The translations under genes were made by a program, and so were the position numbers. Of a stretch of 64,000 nt of DNA, positions 25,950 to 34,530 are shown piece by piece (the first letter of the stretch is position 1; the number at the start of each line of letters is the position of its first letter). This stretch comes from DATAEE01 sp036258175. Its GTDB lineage: Bacteria > Acidobacteriota > Vicinamibacteria > Vicinamibacterales > 2-12-FULL-66-21. The DNA lies in the NCBI GenBank assembly GCA_036258175.1, contig DATAEE010000106.1:62001-126000 (forward strand), read 5' to 3'. The notes beneath the pieces were generated by a model. The model saw nothing but the letters and a program-made list of their open reading frames with translations, searched no databases and was not told the origin of the DNA.

Positions 25950-27995
25950 TTACTGCTGCGTAGTGGTTTGCGTCGATGACCTCTTGTACTTCTCGAACCA
26001 GTGGCGCAGGTACAGCTGTGTCCGGATGAAGTTCGAGGGCTTCGACGTCGTGCCGTGCCACTCCTCGTTGAAGCGAATCATCGCGGTCGGCACCTTCCGC
26101 ATCTTGAGCGCGCTGTAGAACTGCTCGGTCTGTGGCATCGGCGTGCGCAGATCGTTCACGCCCGTCATCAGCATCGTCGGTGTCTTGACGTTGCCGACGT
26201 AGGTGAGCGGCGAGCGGCGGATGTGCTCGCTCGGATCCTCCCACGGCAGCTTCTCGAAGTTGTAGTACCAGTTCGAGCCGTCCGTCGTGCCGACGAACGA
26301 CAGCCAGTCGATGACGGGGCAGTTCGATGAGGCCGCGGCGAAGCGGTCGGTGTGGCCGACGACCCACGCGGTCAAGACTCCACCGCCGCTGCAGCCGGTG
26401 ACGTACATGTTCGCCGGGTCGACGAAGCCCTGGGCGATCACGGCGTCGACGCCCGCCATCAGATCGTCGTAGTCCTTGCTGGGATAGGCCCGGAAGATTG
26501 CGTTGCCGAACTTGCTGCCGTAGCCGGTGCTGCCGCGCGGGTTCGTGTAGAGGATGACATAGCCGTTGGCGGCGTGCTCCTGCCAGCCGAAGTTGAAGCC
26601 GACGCCGTACATCGCGTGCGGCCCGCCATGGATGTGCAGCTGCATCGGGTACTTCTTCGCCGGATCGAAATCGGGCGGCGTGATGTACCAGCCCTGGATC
26701 TTCCACCCGTCGACGGAGGTGTACCAGATCTCCTTCAGCTCACCGAGCTTCTTGCCCGCGAGCACGTCGTCGTTCACATTCGTGAGCTGCTTCATGTCAG
26801 CGGCCGACTTCAGGTTGAAGGAGATGACGTCGCCGGGCTTCTGGGGACTCGAGAGTGTGCCGACGACCGTCCCGTTCTTCCCGATGTCCGACACGGACAC
26901 CATGTGCACGCCTTTGGTGATCGGCTGAACCTTGCCGGCGGACGCGCCCGCGAGCGGGAGGTAGTACAGGTTCTGCGATCCCTCACTCTGCGCGGTGAAG
27001 TACAGGCCGTTCCCGTCGTTCGTCCACGTCAGTTCGCTGGGTGATCGGTCCCAGTCGCCTGAGACGAGGCGCGGATCGGATCCGTCGCTGTTCATCACGT
27101 AGACCTTCCGGTCGACCCAGGTGTCCTTGACCCAGTCGTATCCGGTGTAGGCGATCCGCTTGCCGTCCGGCGAGATCTTCGGGTTGTCGTCGAACCCCTT
27201 GCGGCGGGTGAGCGGCTTGACGGTGCCGGTCGGGACGTCGACGGCGTAGATCTCGGTCTCGCGCCAGCGGTACTCGGCGTCCGGCTCGCGAAGGCCGCTG
27301 AACACGATTGTCTTGCCGTCGGGCGCCCACTCCGGCGTCCCGTGATCGAAGTCACCGGACGTGACCTGGCGCGGCGTTCCGCCGCTCGCCGGGACGACGA
27401 AAATGTGCCGGTAGCCAATGTCGGTGAACCCCTGTCGGTCGCGGCGGTAGTTGAGTCGCTCGACGATCTTCGGCGTCTCGGTCCACTTTGCGCCGTTCGG
27501 CTTCTTCGGCATCTTGATCGTCCACTCGTTGCGATCTTCGACGCTCATCTGGAAGGCCACCTGCGTGCCGTCCGGTGACCAGGCAAGGGCGGATGGCGTC
27601 TGCTCCACGCGCGTCACCTGCGACGTGGCGCCTTCAGCGTCCATCCAGCGGACGAACACCTGCGTCCCCTTAGGCTCGCCCTTGTTGGTATAAACAATGC
27701 GGTCGCCGGAGGGGGACCAGCGGGCGTTGGATCCTTCGGTCAGGAAGCGGTTGCGTGAGCCGTCGGCGTTCATGATCCAGAGCGCCGACTCGCGTGAGTC
27801 GTTCATCTTGTCGACCCACCCGCGTGTATAGATGATGTGCGTTCCGTCGGGCGAGAGCTGCGGATCGGAGACCGACTCCATCTCCAGGAAATCCTCGAGC
27901 GTCAACCGATCGGAGGGCCGCTTCTCGTCCGCGGCGGCGACGACGAGCGCGGGAAGGGCGGCTAAGACGAAGGCGATGAGGTGAACTCGACGCAT
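25950..27995 (-). CDS. S9 family prolyl-oligopeptidase-type serine peptidase
   Basis: About 681 residues with a signal peptide (MRRVHLIAFVLAALPALVVA). The propeller has repeated SPDG motifs (LSPDGTHIIYTRGW, WSPSGDRIVYTN, WAPDGKTIVFSG). The hydrolase domain has VTGCSGGGVLTAWVVG (Ser), MTGVNDLRTPMPQTE (Asp) and NEEWHGT (His). The ATG at 27995 follows AGAGGAGG and is preferred; the frame upstream to 28142 runs through repeat copy B. This suggests the repeat lies in the 5'-UTR, not in the protein. Confidence 0.93.
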   Translation of the reverse strand: MRRVHLIAFVLAALPALVVAAADEKRPSDRLTLEDFLEMESVSDPQLSPDGTHIIYTRGWVDKMNDSRESALWIMNADGSRNRFLTEGSNARWSPSGDRIVYTNKGEPKGTQVFVRWMDAEGATSQVTRVEQTPSALAWSPDGTQVAFQMSVEDRNEWTIKMPKKPNGAKWTETPKIVERLNYRRDRQGFTDIGYRHIFVVPASGGTPRQVTSGDFDHGTPEWAPDGKTIVFSGLREPDAEYRWRETEIYAVDVPTGTVKPLTRRKGFDDNPKISPDGKRIAYTGYDWVKDTWVDRKVYVMNSDGSDPRLVSGDWDRSPSELTWTNDGNGLYFTAQSEGSQNLYYLPLAGASAGKVQPITKGVHMVSVSDIGKNGTVVGTLSSPQKPGDVISFNLKSAADMKQLTNVNDDVLAGKKLGELKEIWYTSVDGWKIQGWYITPPDFDPAKKYPMQLHIHGGPHAMYGVGFNFGWQEHAANGYVILYTNPRGSTGYGSKFGNAIFRAYPSKDYDDLMAGVDAVIAQGFVDPANMYVTGCSGGGVLTAWVVGHTDRFAAASSNCPVIDWLSFVGTTDGSNWYYNFEKLPWEDPSEHIRRSPLTYVGNVKTPTMLMTGVNDLRTPMPQTEQFYSALKMRKVPTAMIRFNEEWHGTTSKPSNFIRTQLYLRHWFEKYKRSSTQTTTQQ

Positions 27996-28013
27996 GCCAT
28001 CCTCCTCTCGTTT

Positions 28014-28067
28014 GCCGTGGGGCCCCACCCCCACGGCCTGCCACGCCTCGCTCCCGCTCGGCGCGCT
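28014..28067 (-). repeat. 5'-UTR repeat copy B (hairpin upstream of S9 peptidase)
   Basis: The stem is GCCGTGGGG (28014-28022) with CCCCACGGC (28029-28037), 9 bp with a 6-nt loop. It is followed by GCCACGCCTCGCTCCCGCTC and GGCGCGCT. Compared with copy A, two stem positions change on both arms, so pairing is preserved. The start codon of the S9 gene is 19 nt away. Confidence 0.88.
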
Positions 28068-28135
28068 AGTTCGCGCATCCGGGCCTGGGTCGACGCGGGT
28101 GAGAGGTCCAGAGGGTACCTCAGCGGGCACAGGAC

Positions 28136-30325
28136 TTGCCACACATAAGGCCCGTGACTCCCAGCTCTGCCGTTAGCAGAAAACCGGTCCGCGCGCGGCG
28201 CGTTCCCCGCCTCGAAGTCTGGCCCGGCCAGCCATTTCCGCTCGGGGCGACCTACGATGGCGCCGGCACGACCTTCTCCCTCTTTTCCGAAGTGGCCGAG
28301 CGCGTTGAGCTCTGTCTGTTCGATGAAGCGGGCCAGGAGACGCGGCTGGAACTGGCGGAGATGACGGCGTTCTGCTGGCATGGCTATCTGCCGAGAGTCG
28401 GGCCGGGCCAGCGTTACGGGTTCCGCGTGTACGGGCCATGGGCGCCCGAGCGTGGCCACCGCTGCAATCCGTCGAAGCTTCTCCTCGATCCGTACGGAAA
28501 AGCGATCGAAGGGGAGATCGAGTGGAATCCTTCGCTCTTCCCGTACCACATCGGCAATCCAGACGGCCCGCCGAACACGGACGACAGCGCACCGTGGATG
28601 CCGAAGTGCGTCGTAGTCAATCCGTACTTCGACTGGCGCGGCGACCGCGCGCCGAAGACCGGATGGCATCACACGGTCGTGTACGAGACACACGTGAAGG
28701 GGTTCACGGCCCGCCATCCGGAGATTCCGCCGGATCTGCGCGGCACATACGCCGCGATCGCGCATCCGGCGTCGATCGATCACTTCCGCCGGCTCGGTGT
28801 CACGGCGGTCGAGCTCATGCCGGTGCACCAGTTCGTCCACGACGCGCACCTCGTCGAGCGCGGCCTGCGCAACTACTGGGGCTACAACTCGATCGGCTAT
28901 CTGTCGCCGCATAACGAGTACGCGGCAGCGGGACAGCGCGGCGAGCAGGTCCAGGAGTTCAAGCAGATGGTGAAGGACCTGCACCGCGCGGGGATCGAAG
29001 TGATCCTCGACGTCGTGTACAACCACACCGCCGAAGGCAACCATCTCGGGCCGATGCTGTCGTTCAAGGGGATCGACAACGCGGCGTACTACCGCCTGAT
29101 GCCTGACAATCCGCGCTTCTACAAGGATTACACGGGCACCGGGAACAGCCTGAACATGCGTCACCCGCACGTGCTCCAGCTGATCATGGACAGCCTGCGG
29201 TACTGGGTGCTCGAGATGCACGTCGACGGGTTCCGCTTCGACCTCGCCGCCACGCTCGCGCGCGAGCTGCACGACGTGGATCGCCTGTCGTCGTTCTTCG
29301 ATCTGATTCAGCAGGATCCGGTGATCAGCCAGGTGAAGCTCATCGCGGAGCCGTGGGACATCGGCGAGGGCGGCTACCAGGTCGGCAACTTTCCGCCGCT
29401 CTGGTCCGAGTGGAACGGGAAATACCGGGATACCGTGCGCGACTTCTGGCGCGGCCAGGATCGCACGCTCGCCGAGCTGGGCTACCGGTTCACGGGCAGC
29501 TCCGATCTGTACGAACGGACCGGGCGCCGGCCGTTTGCGAGCATCAACTTCATCACCGCGCATGACGGTTTCACGCTGCACGATCTCGTCTCGTACAACG
29601 AGAAGCACAACGAGGCGAACGGCGAGGACAACCGCGACGGGGAGAACCACAACCGATCCTGGAATTGCGGCGTCGAGGGACCAACGGACGATCCCGCGGT
29701 CGACGCGCTCCGCGCGCGGCAGAAGCGAAATTTCCTCGCGACCCTCTTCCTGTCGCAGGGCGTCCCGATGCTGCCGGCGGGCGACGAGACGGGACGCACG
29801 CAGCGCGGCAACAACAATGCGTACTGCCAGGACAACGAAATCTCCTGGCTCGACTGGGAAGGCGCGGACACGGAGCTCCTGGCGTTCGCGCGCGGGCTGA
29901 TCACGTTCCGCCACCGGCACGCGGTCTTCCGCCGGCGCCGCTGGTTCCAGGGGCGCGGGATTCACGGCGGCGGACTCCGCGACATCGCGTGGTTCAAGCC
30001 GTCGGGCGAAGAGATGTCAGAGGAGGACTGGAACCAGAGCTTTACGAAATCGCTTGCCGTGTTCCTGAACGGCGATGCGCTGCCCACGCCTGGCTTCCCT
30101 GGCGAGCGCGCGGTGGATGCAAGCTTCTACGTCATCTTCAACGCGCATCCAGAGCCGGTTGATTTCCATCTGCCGCCCGCGGATTGGGGCAAACGCTGGG
30201 CCACGCTGCTCGATACGCGAGATGGGGGGCCGATCGACGAGGAGGGACGCGGCGAGCCGCTGCCGGCCGGGTCCGTGTTTCGAGCCGAGGCGCGCTCGGT
30301 GGCGCTTCTCAGGCGCCTGGCTTAG
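28136..30325 (+). CDS. glgX: Glycogen debranching enzyme GlgX (GH13)
   Basis: 729 residues. The N-terminal CBM48 domain covers ~25-130 (PFPLGATYDGAGTTFSLFSE). The GH13 barrel follows: DVVYNHTAEG (region I) near 290, VDGFRFDLA (nucleophile Asp) near 365, LIAEPWDIGEGG (acid/base Glu) near 402, and NFITAHDGFTLHDLVSYN (transition-state Asp) near 473. It hydrolyses alpha-1,6 branches of glycogen or isomaltooligosaccharides. The start is uncertain: TTG at 28136 or GTG at 28154, the latter with AAGG just upstream. No other glg genes are nearby. Confidence 0.95.
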   Translation: MPHIRPVTPSSAVSRKPVRARRVPRLEVWPGQPFPLGATYDGAGTTFSLFSEVAERVELCLFDEAGQETRLELAEMTAFCWHGYLPRVGPGQRYGFRVYGPWAPERGHRCNPSKLLLDPYGKAIEGEIEWNPSLFPYHIGNPDGPPNTDDSAPWMPKCVVVNPYFDWRGDRAPKTGWHHTVVYETHVKGFTARHPEIPPDLRGTYAAIAHPASIDHFRRLGVTAVELMPVHQFVHDAHLVERGLRNYWGYNSIGYLSPHNEYAAAGQRGEQVQEFKQMVKDLHRAGIEVILDVVYNHTAEGNHLGPMLSFKGIDNAAYYRLMPDNPRFYKDYTGTGNSLNMRHPHVLQLIMDSLRYWVLEMHVDGFRFDLAATLARELHDVDRLSSFFDLIQQDPVISQVKLIAEPWDIGEGGYQVGNFPPLWSEWNGKYRDTVRDFWRGQDRTLAELGYRFTGSSDLYERTGRRPFASINFITAHDGFTLHDLVSYNEKHNEANGEDNRDGENHNRSWNCGVEGPTDDPAVDALRARQKRNFLATLFLSQGVPMLPAGDETGRTQRGNNNAYCQDNEISWLDWEGADTELLAFARGLITFRHRHAVFRRRRWFQGRGIHGGGLRDIAWFKPSGEEMSEEDWNQSFTKSLAVFLNGDALPTPGFPGERAVDASFYVIFNAHPEPVDFHLPPADWGKRWATLLDTRDGGPIDEEGRGEPLPAGSVFRAEARSVALLRRLA

Positions 30326-30334
30326 CCACGCACA

Positions 30335-30787
30335 TTAGCCGCCCGAGGCCCGGGCGATCATCACCTCCGTGGACTTGATGATCGCGATCGCGTCGTCGCC
30401 GCGTTTCAGCTTCAGCTCGTCGATCGCATCGCGCGTGATGACGGCGGTCAGCGTCTGATCGCCGATCCGCAGCCGTACCTGCGCCAGCAGGCGATCCACC
30501 CGAACTTCCTCGACGAAGCCTGCGAGCTGGTTGCGGCCGCTGATCGCGACGAGCGCGCCGCCGTGGGTCCGGCGGGCTCCGCGGCGGACGGGCCGGTCGG
30601 TGCGCCTTGTCAGCAAACGGTCGATCTCGTTCTGCGCGATCCGATGGTGGCCGCCCGCGGTCTGCGTCGTCCGGATCGATCCCTGGTAGATCCAGTGCTT
30701 GATGGTCTGATAGCTCACGCCCAGCCGCGCCGCCGCTTCCCGCGGGGTCAAGAGCGTCGGGTTGGATGCGCTCTGGCGCCGTGACAT
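30335..30787 (-). CDS. HTH (excisionase/MerR-like) - TOBE molybdate-binding regulator
   Basis: About 150 residues. The N-terminal helix-turn-helix is LTPREAAARLGVSYQTIKHW with the wing GGHHRIAQNEIDRLL (residues 12-60). The C-terminal TOBE/Mop-like domain (GRNQLAGFVEEVRVDRLLAQ to EVMIAR, ~80-148) is the type that binds molybdate. The ATG at 30787 is preferred to the one at 30820, since the latter would overlap modA heavily. It is divergent from modA with starts 13 bp apart. It likely senses molybdate and controls modABC. Its TOBE domain may replace the one missing from ModC. Confidence 0.85.
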   Translation of the reverse strand: MSRRQSASNPTLLTPREAAARLGVSYQTIKHWIYQGSIRTTQTAGGHHRIAQNEIDRLLTRRTDRPVRRGARRTHGGALVAISGRNQLAGFVEEVRVDRLLAQVRLRIGDQTLTAVITRDAIDELKLKRGDDAIAIIKSTEVMIARASGG

Positions 30788-30799
30788 AATCGGCGCTAA

Positions 30800-31624
30800 G
30801 TGTATCTCAAACTGCTTCAAATCGCTTTAAATCGCCTAACGCTGCTTTGGCTTGGGTCCGGGGTTCTTGGGCTTTGTGGCGTGTGGCTCGGGACCGTCCC
30901 GCGTCTGGCCGCGGCCGATGAGGTGCACGTCGCCGCCGCGGTCAGCCTGTCGGAAGCCCTGCAGGAGGTTGCGGCGGCCTTCGAGGGGCAGCATGGCGTC
31001 CACGTCACGCTCAACCTGGCCGCATCGAACGTGCTCGCGCGCCAGATCACGGCCGGCGCGAAGACGGACGTCTTCATCAGCGCGGACGCGATCCAGATGG
31101 ACGTGGTCCGGCAGAGCGGGCAGGCGCGGCGCGTGGTCGATCTTCTCCACAATCGGCTCGTCGTGCTGGTTGCGGCCGATTCCCCGGTTTCGCTGGCCGG
31201 TGCGAACGATCTGCGCCGGCCCGAGATCGTCCGCATCGCGATTGGCGATCCGGCCGGCGTGCCGGCTGGCGCATACGCGAAGCAGTACCTGCAGAACGAG
31301 ACGGTGTGGGACGTGCTTCAGCCGAAGATCGTCACGACGGCCAGCGTGCGCGCTGCGCTCGCCTCGCTCGACGCCGGGAACGTGGAGGCCGCGATCGTGT
31401 ACCAAACCGACGCGCGCATCGCGCGCCGCGCACGGGTTGCGTACCCGTCGCCCTCCGAACCGCTCGTCATCTATCCTGCGGCACTCCTCTCGTCCGCGCC
31501 CGGGGCCGCGCAGTTCTTCGATTACCTCCGTTCAGCTGAGGCAGGCAAGATTTTCGAGCGGCACGGCTTCGGGCTGCCCGTCACACGCGGCGAGTCGCCA
31601 GTTCGTGCCAAGGGGAGGCCGTGA
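30800..31624 (+). CDS. modA: Molybdate ABC transporter substrate-binding protein
   Basis: 274 residues from the GTG at 30800. A signal peptide is followed by the ModA pattern: VHVAAAVSLSEALQEVAAAF near residue 42, NLAASNVLARQITAGAKTDV near 70, RRVVDLLHNRLVVLV near 110, a central IAIGDPAGVPAGAYAKQYL, and a C-terminal EAAIVYQTDARIARR. It binds molybdate or tungstate in the periplasm. Four 10-bp near-repeats at 30806-30845 fall in the first codons. If they are an operator, the true start could be a later TTG. The stop overlaps the modB start. Confidence 0.93.
   Translation: MYLKLLQIALNRLTLLWLGSGVLGLCGVWLGTVPRLAAADEVHVAAAVSLSEALQEVAAAFEGQHGVHVTLNLAASNVLARQITAGAKTDVFISADAIQMDVVRQSGQARRVVDLLHNRLVVLVAADSPVSLAGANDLRRPEIVRIAIGDPAGVPAGAYAKQYLQNETVWDVLQPKIVTTASVRAALASLDAGNVEAAIVYQTDARIARRARVAYPSPSEPLVIYPAALLSSAPGAAQFFDYLRSAEAGKIFERHGFGLPVTRGESPVRAKGRP
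30806..30845. promoter_or_regulatory. Four helically phased decamers near the modA start (possible operator)
   Basis: CTCAAACTGC, TTCAAATCGC, TTTAAATCGC and CTAACGCTGC follow each other without gaps, so similar bases recur every helical turn. The region is AT-rich for this genome and lies just beyond the regulator's divergent start. It is either coding (KLLQIALNRLTLL) or the binding site of the HTH-TOBE regulator. Confidence 0.4.
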
Positions 31625-32283
31625 ACGCGGAGCTCCTGCAGATTTCATTGTTCACCGTCGCGACGGCGCTCGCCGCGACCGCGCTGATGCTGCCGCCGGG
31701 GATCGCGCTCGCCTGGACGCTGGCGCGACGCCCGTTTCCCGGACGCGCGCTCGTTGAGACGGTGATTTCGCTCCCGCTCGTCGTTCCACCGGTCGCGACC
31801 GGATTGCTGCTCCTTTACCTATTTGGTCGCAGGGGCCCGCTCGGAGCCGCGCTCGCCTCCACGGGCGTCGACGTCATCTTCACCTGGCGCGCCGTCGTGA
31901 TTGCCATGGCAATCATGGGCTTCCCGCTCGTCGTTCGGACCGCGCGGGCGGCCTTTGAACAGGTGGACGCGCGCTTCGAGCAGGTGGCGGCGACACTGGG
32001 CGCTCGGCCGCTGCGCGTGTTCTTCTCGATCAGCCTGCCGCTGGCCCTCCGCGGAGTCATCGCCGGCACCGTGCTTGGCTTCGCGCGCGCGCTCGGGGAG
32101 TTCGGCGCGACGATCATGATCGCCGGCAACATCCCGGGGCGGACGCGGACGCTCGCGACGGCGATTTATTCCTACACCGAGACGGGGCGCGACGCGCAGG
32201 CAGCGGCTCTGGCTGCCGTCTCAATCGCGCTTGCCTTCGTGGCAGTCGCGGTCTCGAACCGGCTCGCAGGACCCGCACGGTGA
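31621..32283 (+). CDS. modB: Molybdate ABC transporter permease
   Basis: 220 residues with about five membrane helices. The EAA loop contacting ModC is visible: FEQVAATLGARPLRVFFSIS then LPLALRGVIAGTVLGFARAL near residues 117-155, followed by GEFGATIMIAGNIPGRT, diagnostic of ModB. The GTG start overlaps the modA stop (GTGA). Confidence 0.95.
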   Translation: MNAELLQISLFTVATALAATALMLPPGIALAWTLARRPFPGRALVETVISLPLVVPPVATGLLLLYLFGRRGPLGAALASTGVDVIFTWRAVVIAMAIMGFPLVVRTARAAFEQVDARFEQVAATLGARPLRVFFSISLPLALRGVIAGTVLGFARALGEFGATIMIAGNIPGRTRTLATAIYSYTETGRDAQAAALAAVSIALAFVAVAVSNRLAGPAR

Positions 32284-32296
32284 CACGCCGAACGTC

Positions 32297-32959
32297 ATGC
32301 TGACGCTCGACGTTCAACTTACTCAGGGCTCGTTTACGCTGACGGTCTCGGCGCGGGTCGAGGTGCGCGTGACAGCGCTCGTCGGCCCGTCTGGCGCCGG
32401 CAAGACGACGCTCCTCGAAGCCATCGCCGGACTACGCCGGCCGGCTCGAGGTGAGATCCGAGTCGGCAACCGTGTGCTCTTCTCGTCACGGGATCGCATC
32501 GACCTGCCGCCACACCAGCGCCACGTCGGCTACGTGCCCCAGGATGTCGCCCTTTTCCCTCACATGAACGTGCGCCGCAACCTGCTCTACGGTACCTCGC
32601 GGAACACGTCGATGGGCGGCGGACTCCCGCTGGAACGAATTGCAAAGATGCTCGAAATCGAGCCGCTCATCGAGCGCGGTGTGAAGGATTTGTCCGGCGG
32701 AGAACGCCAACGCGTCGCGCTCGCACGGGCATTGCTGTCAGCGCCGGACGTTCTGCTCCTCGACGAGCCGCTCGCGGCGGTCGACGTCCCGCTGCGCCGC
32801 CGGATCGTCCCCTACCTCCGTCGCGTTCGCGACGAGCTTGGCGTGCCGCTCGTCTACGTGTCGCATGACCTCGAAGAGGTCGGCATGCTTGCGGAGTGGG
32901 TCGTGGAGCTCGACTGCGGAACGGTGGTTCGCTCCGCGGCCACAAGTCTGCAAGCATAG
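32297..32959 (+). CDS. modC: Molybdate ABC transporter ATPase, lacking TOBE domain
   Basis: 220 residues. Walker A GPSGAGKTTLLEAIAGL near residue 32, Q-loop GYVPQDVALFPHM near 78, signature DLSGGERQRVALARALL near 130, Walker B VLLLDEPLAAVD near 152, H-loop YVSHDLEEV near 190. It ends right after the ABC domain, whereas canonical ModC is ~350 residues with a C-terminal TOBE domain. The start is the ATG at 32297, 13 bp after modB; the frame from 32231 overlaps modB. Confidence 0.93.
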   Translation: MLTLDVQLTQGSFTLTVSARVEVRVTALVGPSGAGKTTLLEAIAGLRRPARGEIRVGNRVLFSSRDRIDLPPHQRHVGYVPQDVALFPHMNVRRNLLYGTSRNTSMGGGLPLERIAKMLEIEPLIERGVKDLSGGERQRVALARALLSAPDVLLLDEPLAAVDVPLRRRIVPYLRRVRDELGVPLVYVSHDLEEVGMLAEWVVELDCGTVVRSAATSLQA

Positions 32960-33032
32960 ATTCCGGCGGCGTTTAGGTGCGTGTCGATTCCGCGCTATCC
33001 CAATCGACGTATGGGTAGAGCTGGAGTTGATC

Positions 33033-33839
33033 ATGAAAAAGGTACTCTCCCGTGACGGCACGCCAATCGCCTACGAACGCGTAGGTAGCGGCCCGCCGCT
33101 CATCCTCGTGGACGGAGCACTGTGCCATCGCGCGTTCGGGCCGATGCCGAAGCTGGCGCCCCTCCTGGCCAACGATTTCACGCTGTTCATGTACGACCGC
33201 CGCGGCAGGGGCGGCAGCGGCGACACGCAGCCGTACGCCGTCGAGCGTGAGCTCGAAGACATCGACGCGCTCATCCAGGAAGCCGGCGGCTCGGCGTTCA
33301 TCTACGGCATTTCATCGGGCGCGGCGCTCGCTCTCGAAGCGGCCAATCGCGGCCTCGCCGTGAGAAGGGTGGCGCTGTACGAAGCGCCATTCATCGTCGA
33401 TGACACCCGGCCTCCGCTTCCAGATGACTATCTGCCTCGGCTCACAGAGATGATCGCGGCTGATCGCCGCGGCGACGCGGTGCGGCACTTCATGAAGGTG
33501 GTGGGCGTTCCGCGACTGCTCATCGCGATCATGCGGTTCACACCGGCGTGGTCGAAGCTCAAGGCCGTGGCGCACACGCTCGTCTACGACACGAACATCG
33601 TGCAGGACCATCAGAGAGGGAAGCCGCTGCCGCTGACGCGCTGGTCCTCGGTCGCAGTTCCGACACTCGTCGCCGTTGGTGGAAAAAGCCCCGCGTGGAT
33701 GCAACATGCCATGGAAGGGCTCGCTCGCGTCGTCCCTCGAGCGGAGCGCCGGACCCTTCCGGGTCAGACGCACATGGTGACCGCGGAAGCCCAGGCGCCA
33801 ATGCTCGTGGAATTCTTCAAAGGCTGTAAGCTTGCGTGA
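33033..33839 (+). CDS. Alpha/beta-hydrolase fold protein
   Basis: 268 residues. Seen: an oxyanion segment PPLILVDGALCHRAFGPM near residue 25, FMYDRRGRGGSGDT near 50, the nucleophile elbow FIYGISSGAALALEA (GxSxG) near 90, and a C-terminal catalytic His in LPGQTHMVT near 250. It is a cytosolic esterase/lactonase-like protein of unknown substrate. The ATG at 33033 has GGAG upstream. Its stop overlaps the next gene, which suggests co-expression. Confidence 0.88.
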   Translation: MKKVLSRDGTPIAYERVGSGPPLILVDGALCHRAFGPMPKLAPLLANDFTLFMYDRRGRGGSGDTQPYAVERELEDIDALIQEAGGSAFIYGISSGAALALEAANRGLAVRRVALYEAPFIVDDTRPPLPDDYLPRLTEMIAADRRGDAVRHFMKVVGVPRLLIAIMRFTPAWSKLKAVAHTLVYDTNIVQDHQRGKPLPLTRWSSVAVPTLVAVGGKSPAWMQHAMEGLARVVPRAERRTLPGQTHMVTAEAQAPMLVEFFKGCKLA

Positions 33840-34168
33840 TGCGCATGACGCTTGTTGATCTCGAGTCGGCGGCGACCGCTCACGACCCGCTTCCGCCGGA
33901 TGCGGATCCGCTCCTCAGGGCTCTGTGGGACGATGCGACGGGTAACTGGACAGGCGCACACGAGCTGGTGCAGAACATCGAATCGGCCGAGGCCGCCTGG
34001 ATCCACGCGTACCTTCACCGCAAGGAAGGCGATCTGCAGAACGCACAGTACTGGTATCGCCGCGCCGGTAGACCCGCCGCCAGCGGACCTCTACCAGACG
34101 AGTGGCGCGCCATCGCGCGAGCTCTGCTCGAAGCCGAAAATGAGGCCCCGGATCGCCGCGGATCCTGA
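33836..34168 (+). CDS. Conserved hypothetical protein
   Basis: 110 residues. The C-terminal half carries the motif AAWIHAYLHRKEGDLQNAQY then WYRRAGRP, which I have the impression is conserved in a family of small bacterial proteins of unknown function. It starts at GTG 33836 (or ATG 33839), overlapping the hydrolase stop. No signal peptide or membrane segment. The TPR-like flavour of the motif (alternating aromatic and small residues) hints at a short helical hairpin. Confidence 0.65.
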   Translation: MMRMTLVDLESAATAHDPLPPDADPLLRALWDDATGNWTGAHELVQNIESAEAAWIHAYLHRKEGDLQNAQYWYRRAGRPAASGPLPDEWRAIARALLEAENEAPDRRGS

Positions 34169-34530
34169 TCTGGTTTAGGCCACGGATTACCGCGGATTCT
34201 TATCTGGTTTGGGGCCACGGATCCCCACGGATCCTGATCTGATTCAGGGCCAGTGATTCACCCAGATCCTCATCTTGGGGGGCCACGATCTCATCGTAGG
34301 TTGGGCCATAGATTCCGGCGGATCCTTGCCTCCAGTCCGCCACCGATCGCCCGTTGGGCGCGTCACGTTGCCTCCAATCTTGGAACTAATCAGGACGCGA
34401 GATCCGCGGAGAAGACAACCCCGGGAGAGATCCGCGCTGATCCGTGGCTGACCAAAAAAGGGCGAAAGATCCGCGGCGATCCGTGGCTCGTGATCCGTGA
34501 AATCCGCGGCTGGAAGATCGCGATCCCGCT
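34169..34530. repeat. GATCCGCGG / GATCCGTGG word repeat block
   Basis: The region is filled with near-repeats of CCACGGATCC, GATCCGCGG and TCCTGATCTGATT, some inverted. There is no conserved gene in 34169-34389. From 34390 on, the block is read through as the C-terminal tail of the barrel gene on the minus strand (SHGSPRIFRPFLVSHGSARI). Imperfect units of 10-20 bp dominate. Confidence 0.75.

Noticed and set aside
34169..34389. Search for an RNA gene in the longest pure gap of the middle region
   Set aside because: Only GATCC-type word repeats; no tRNA-like cloverleaf or conserved RNA pattern recognised.
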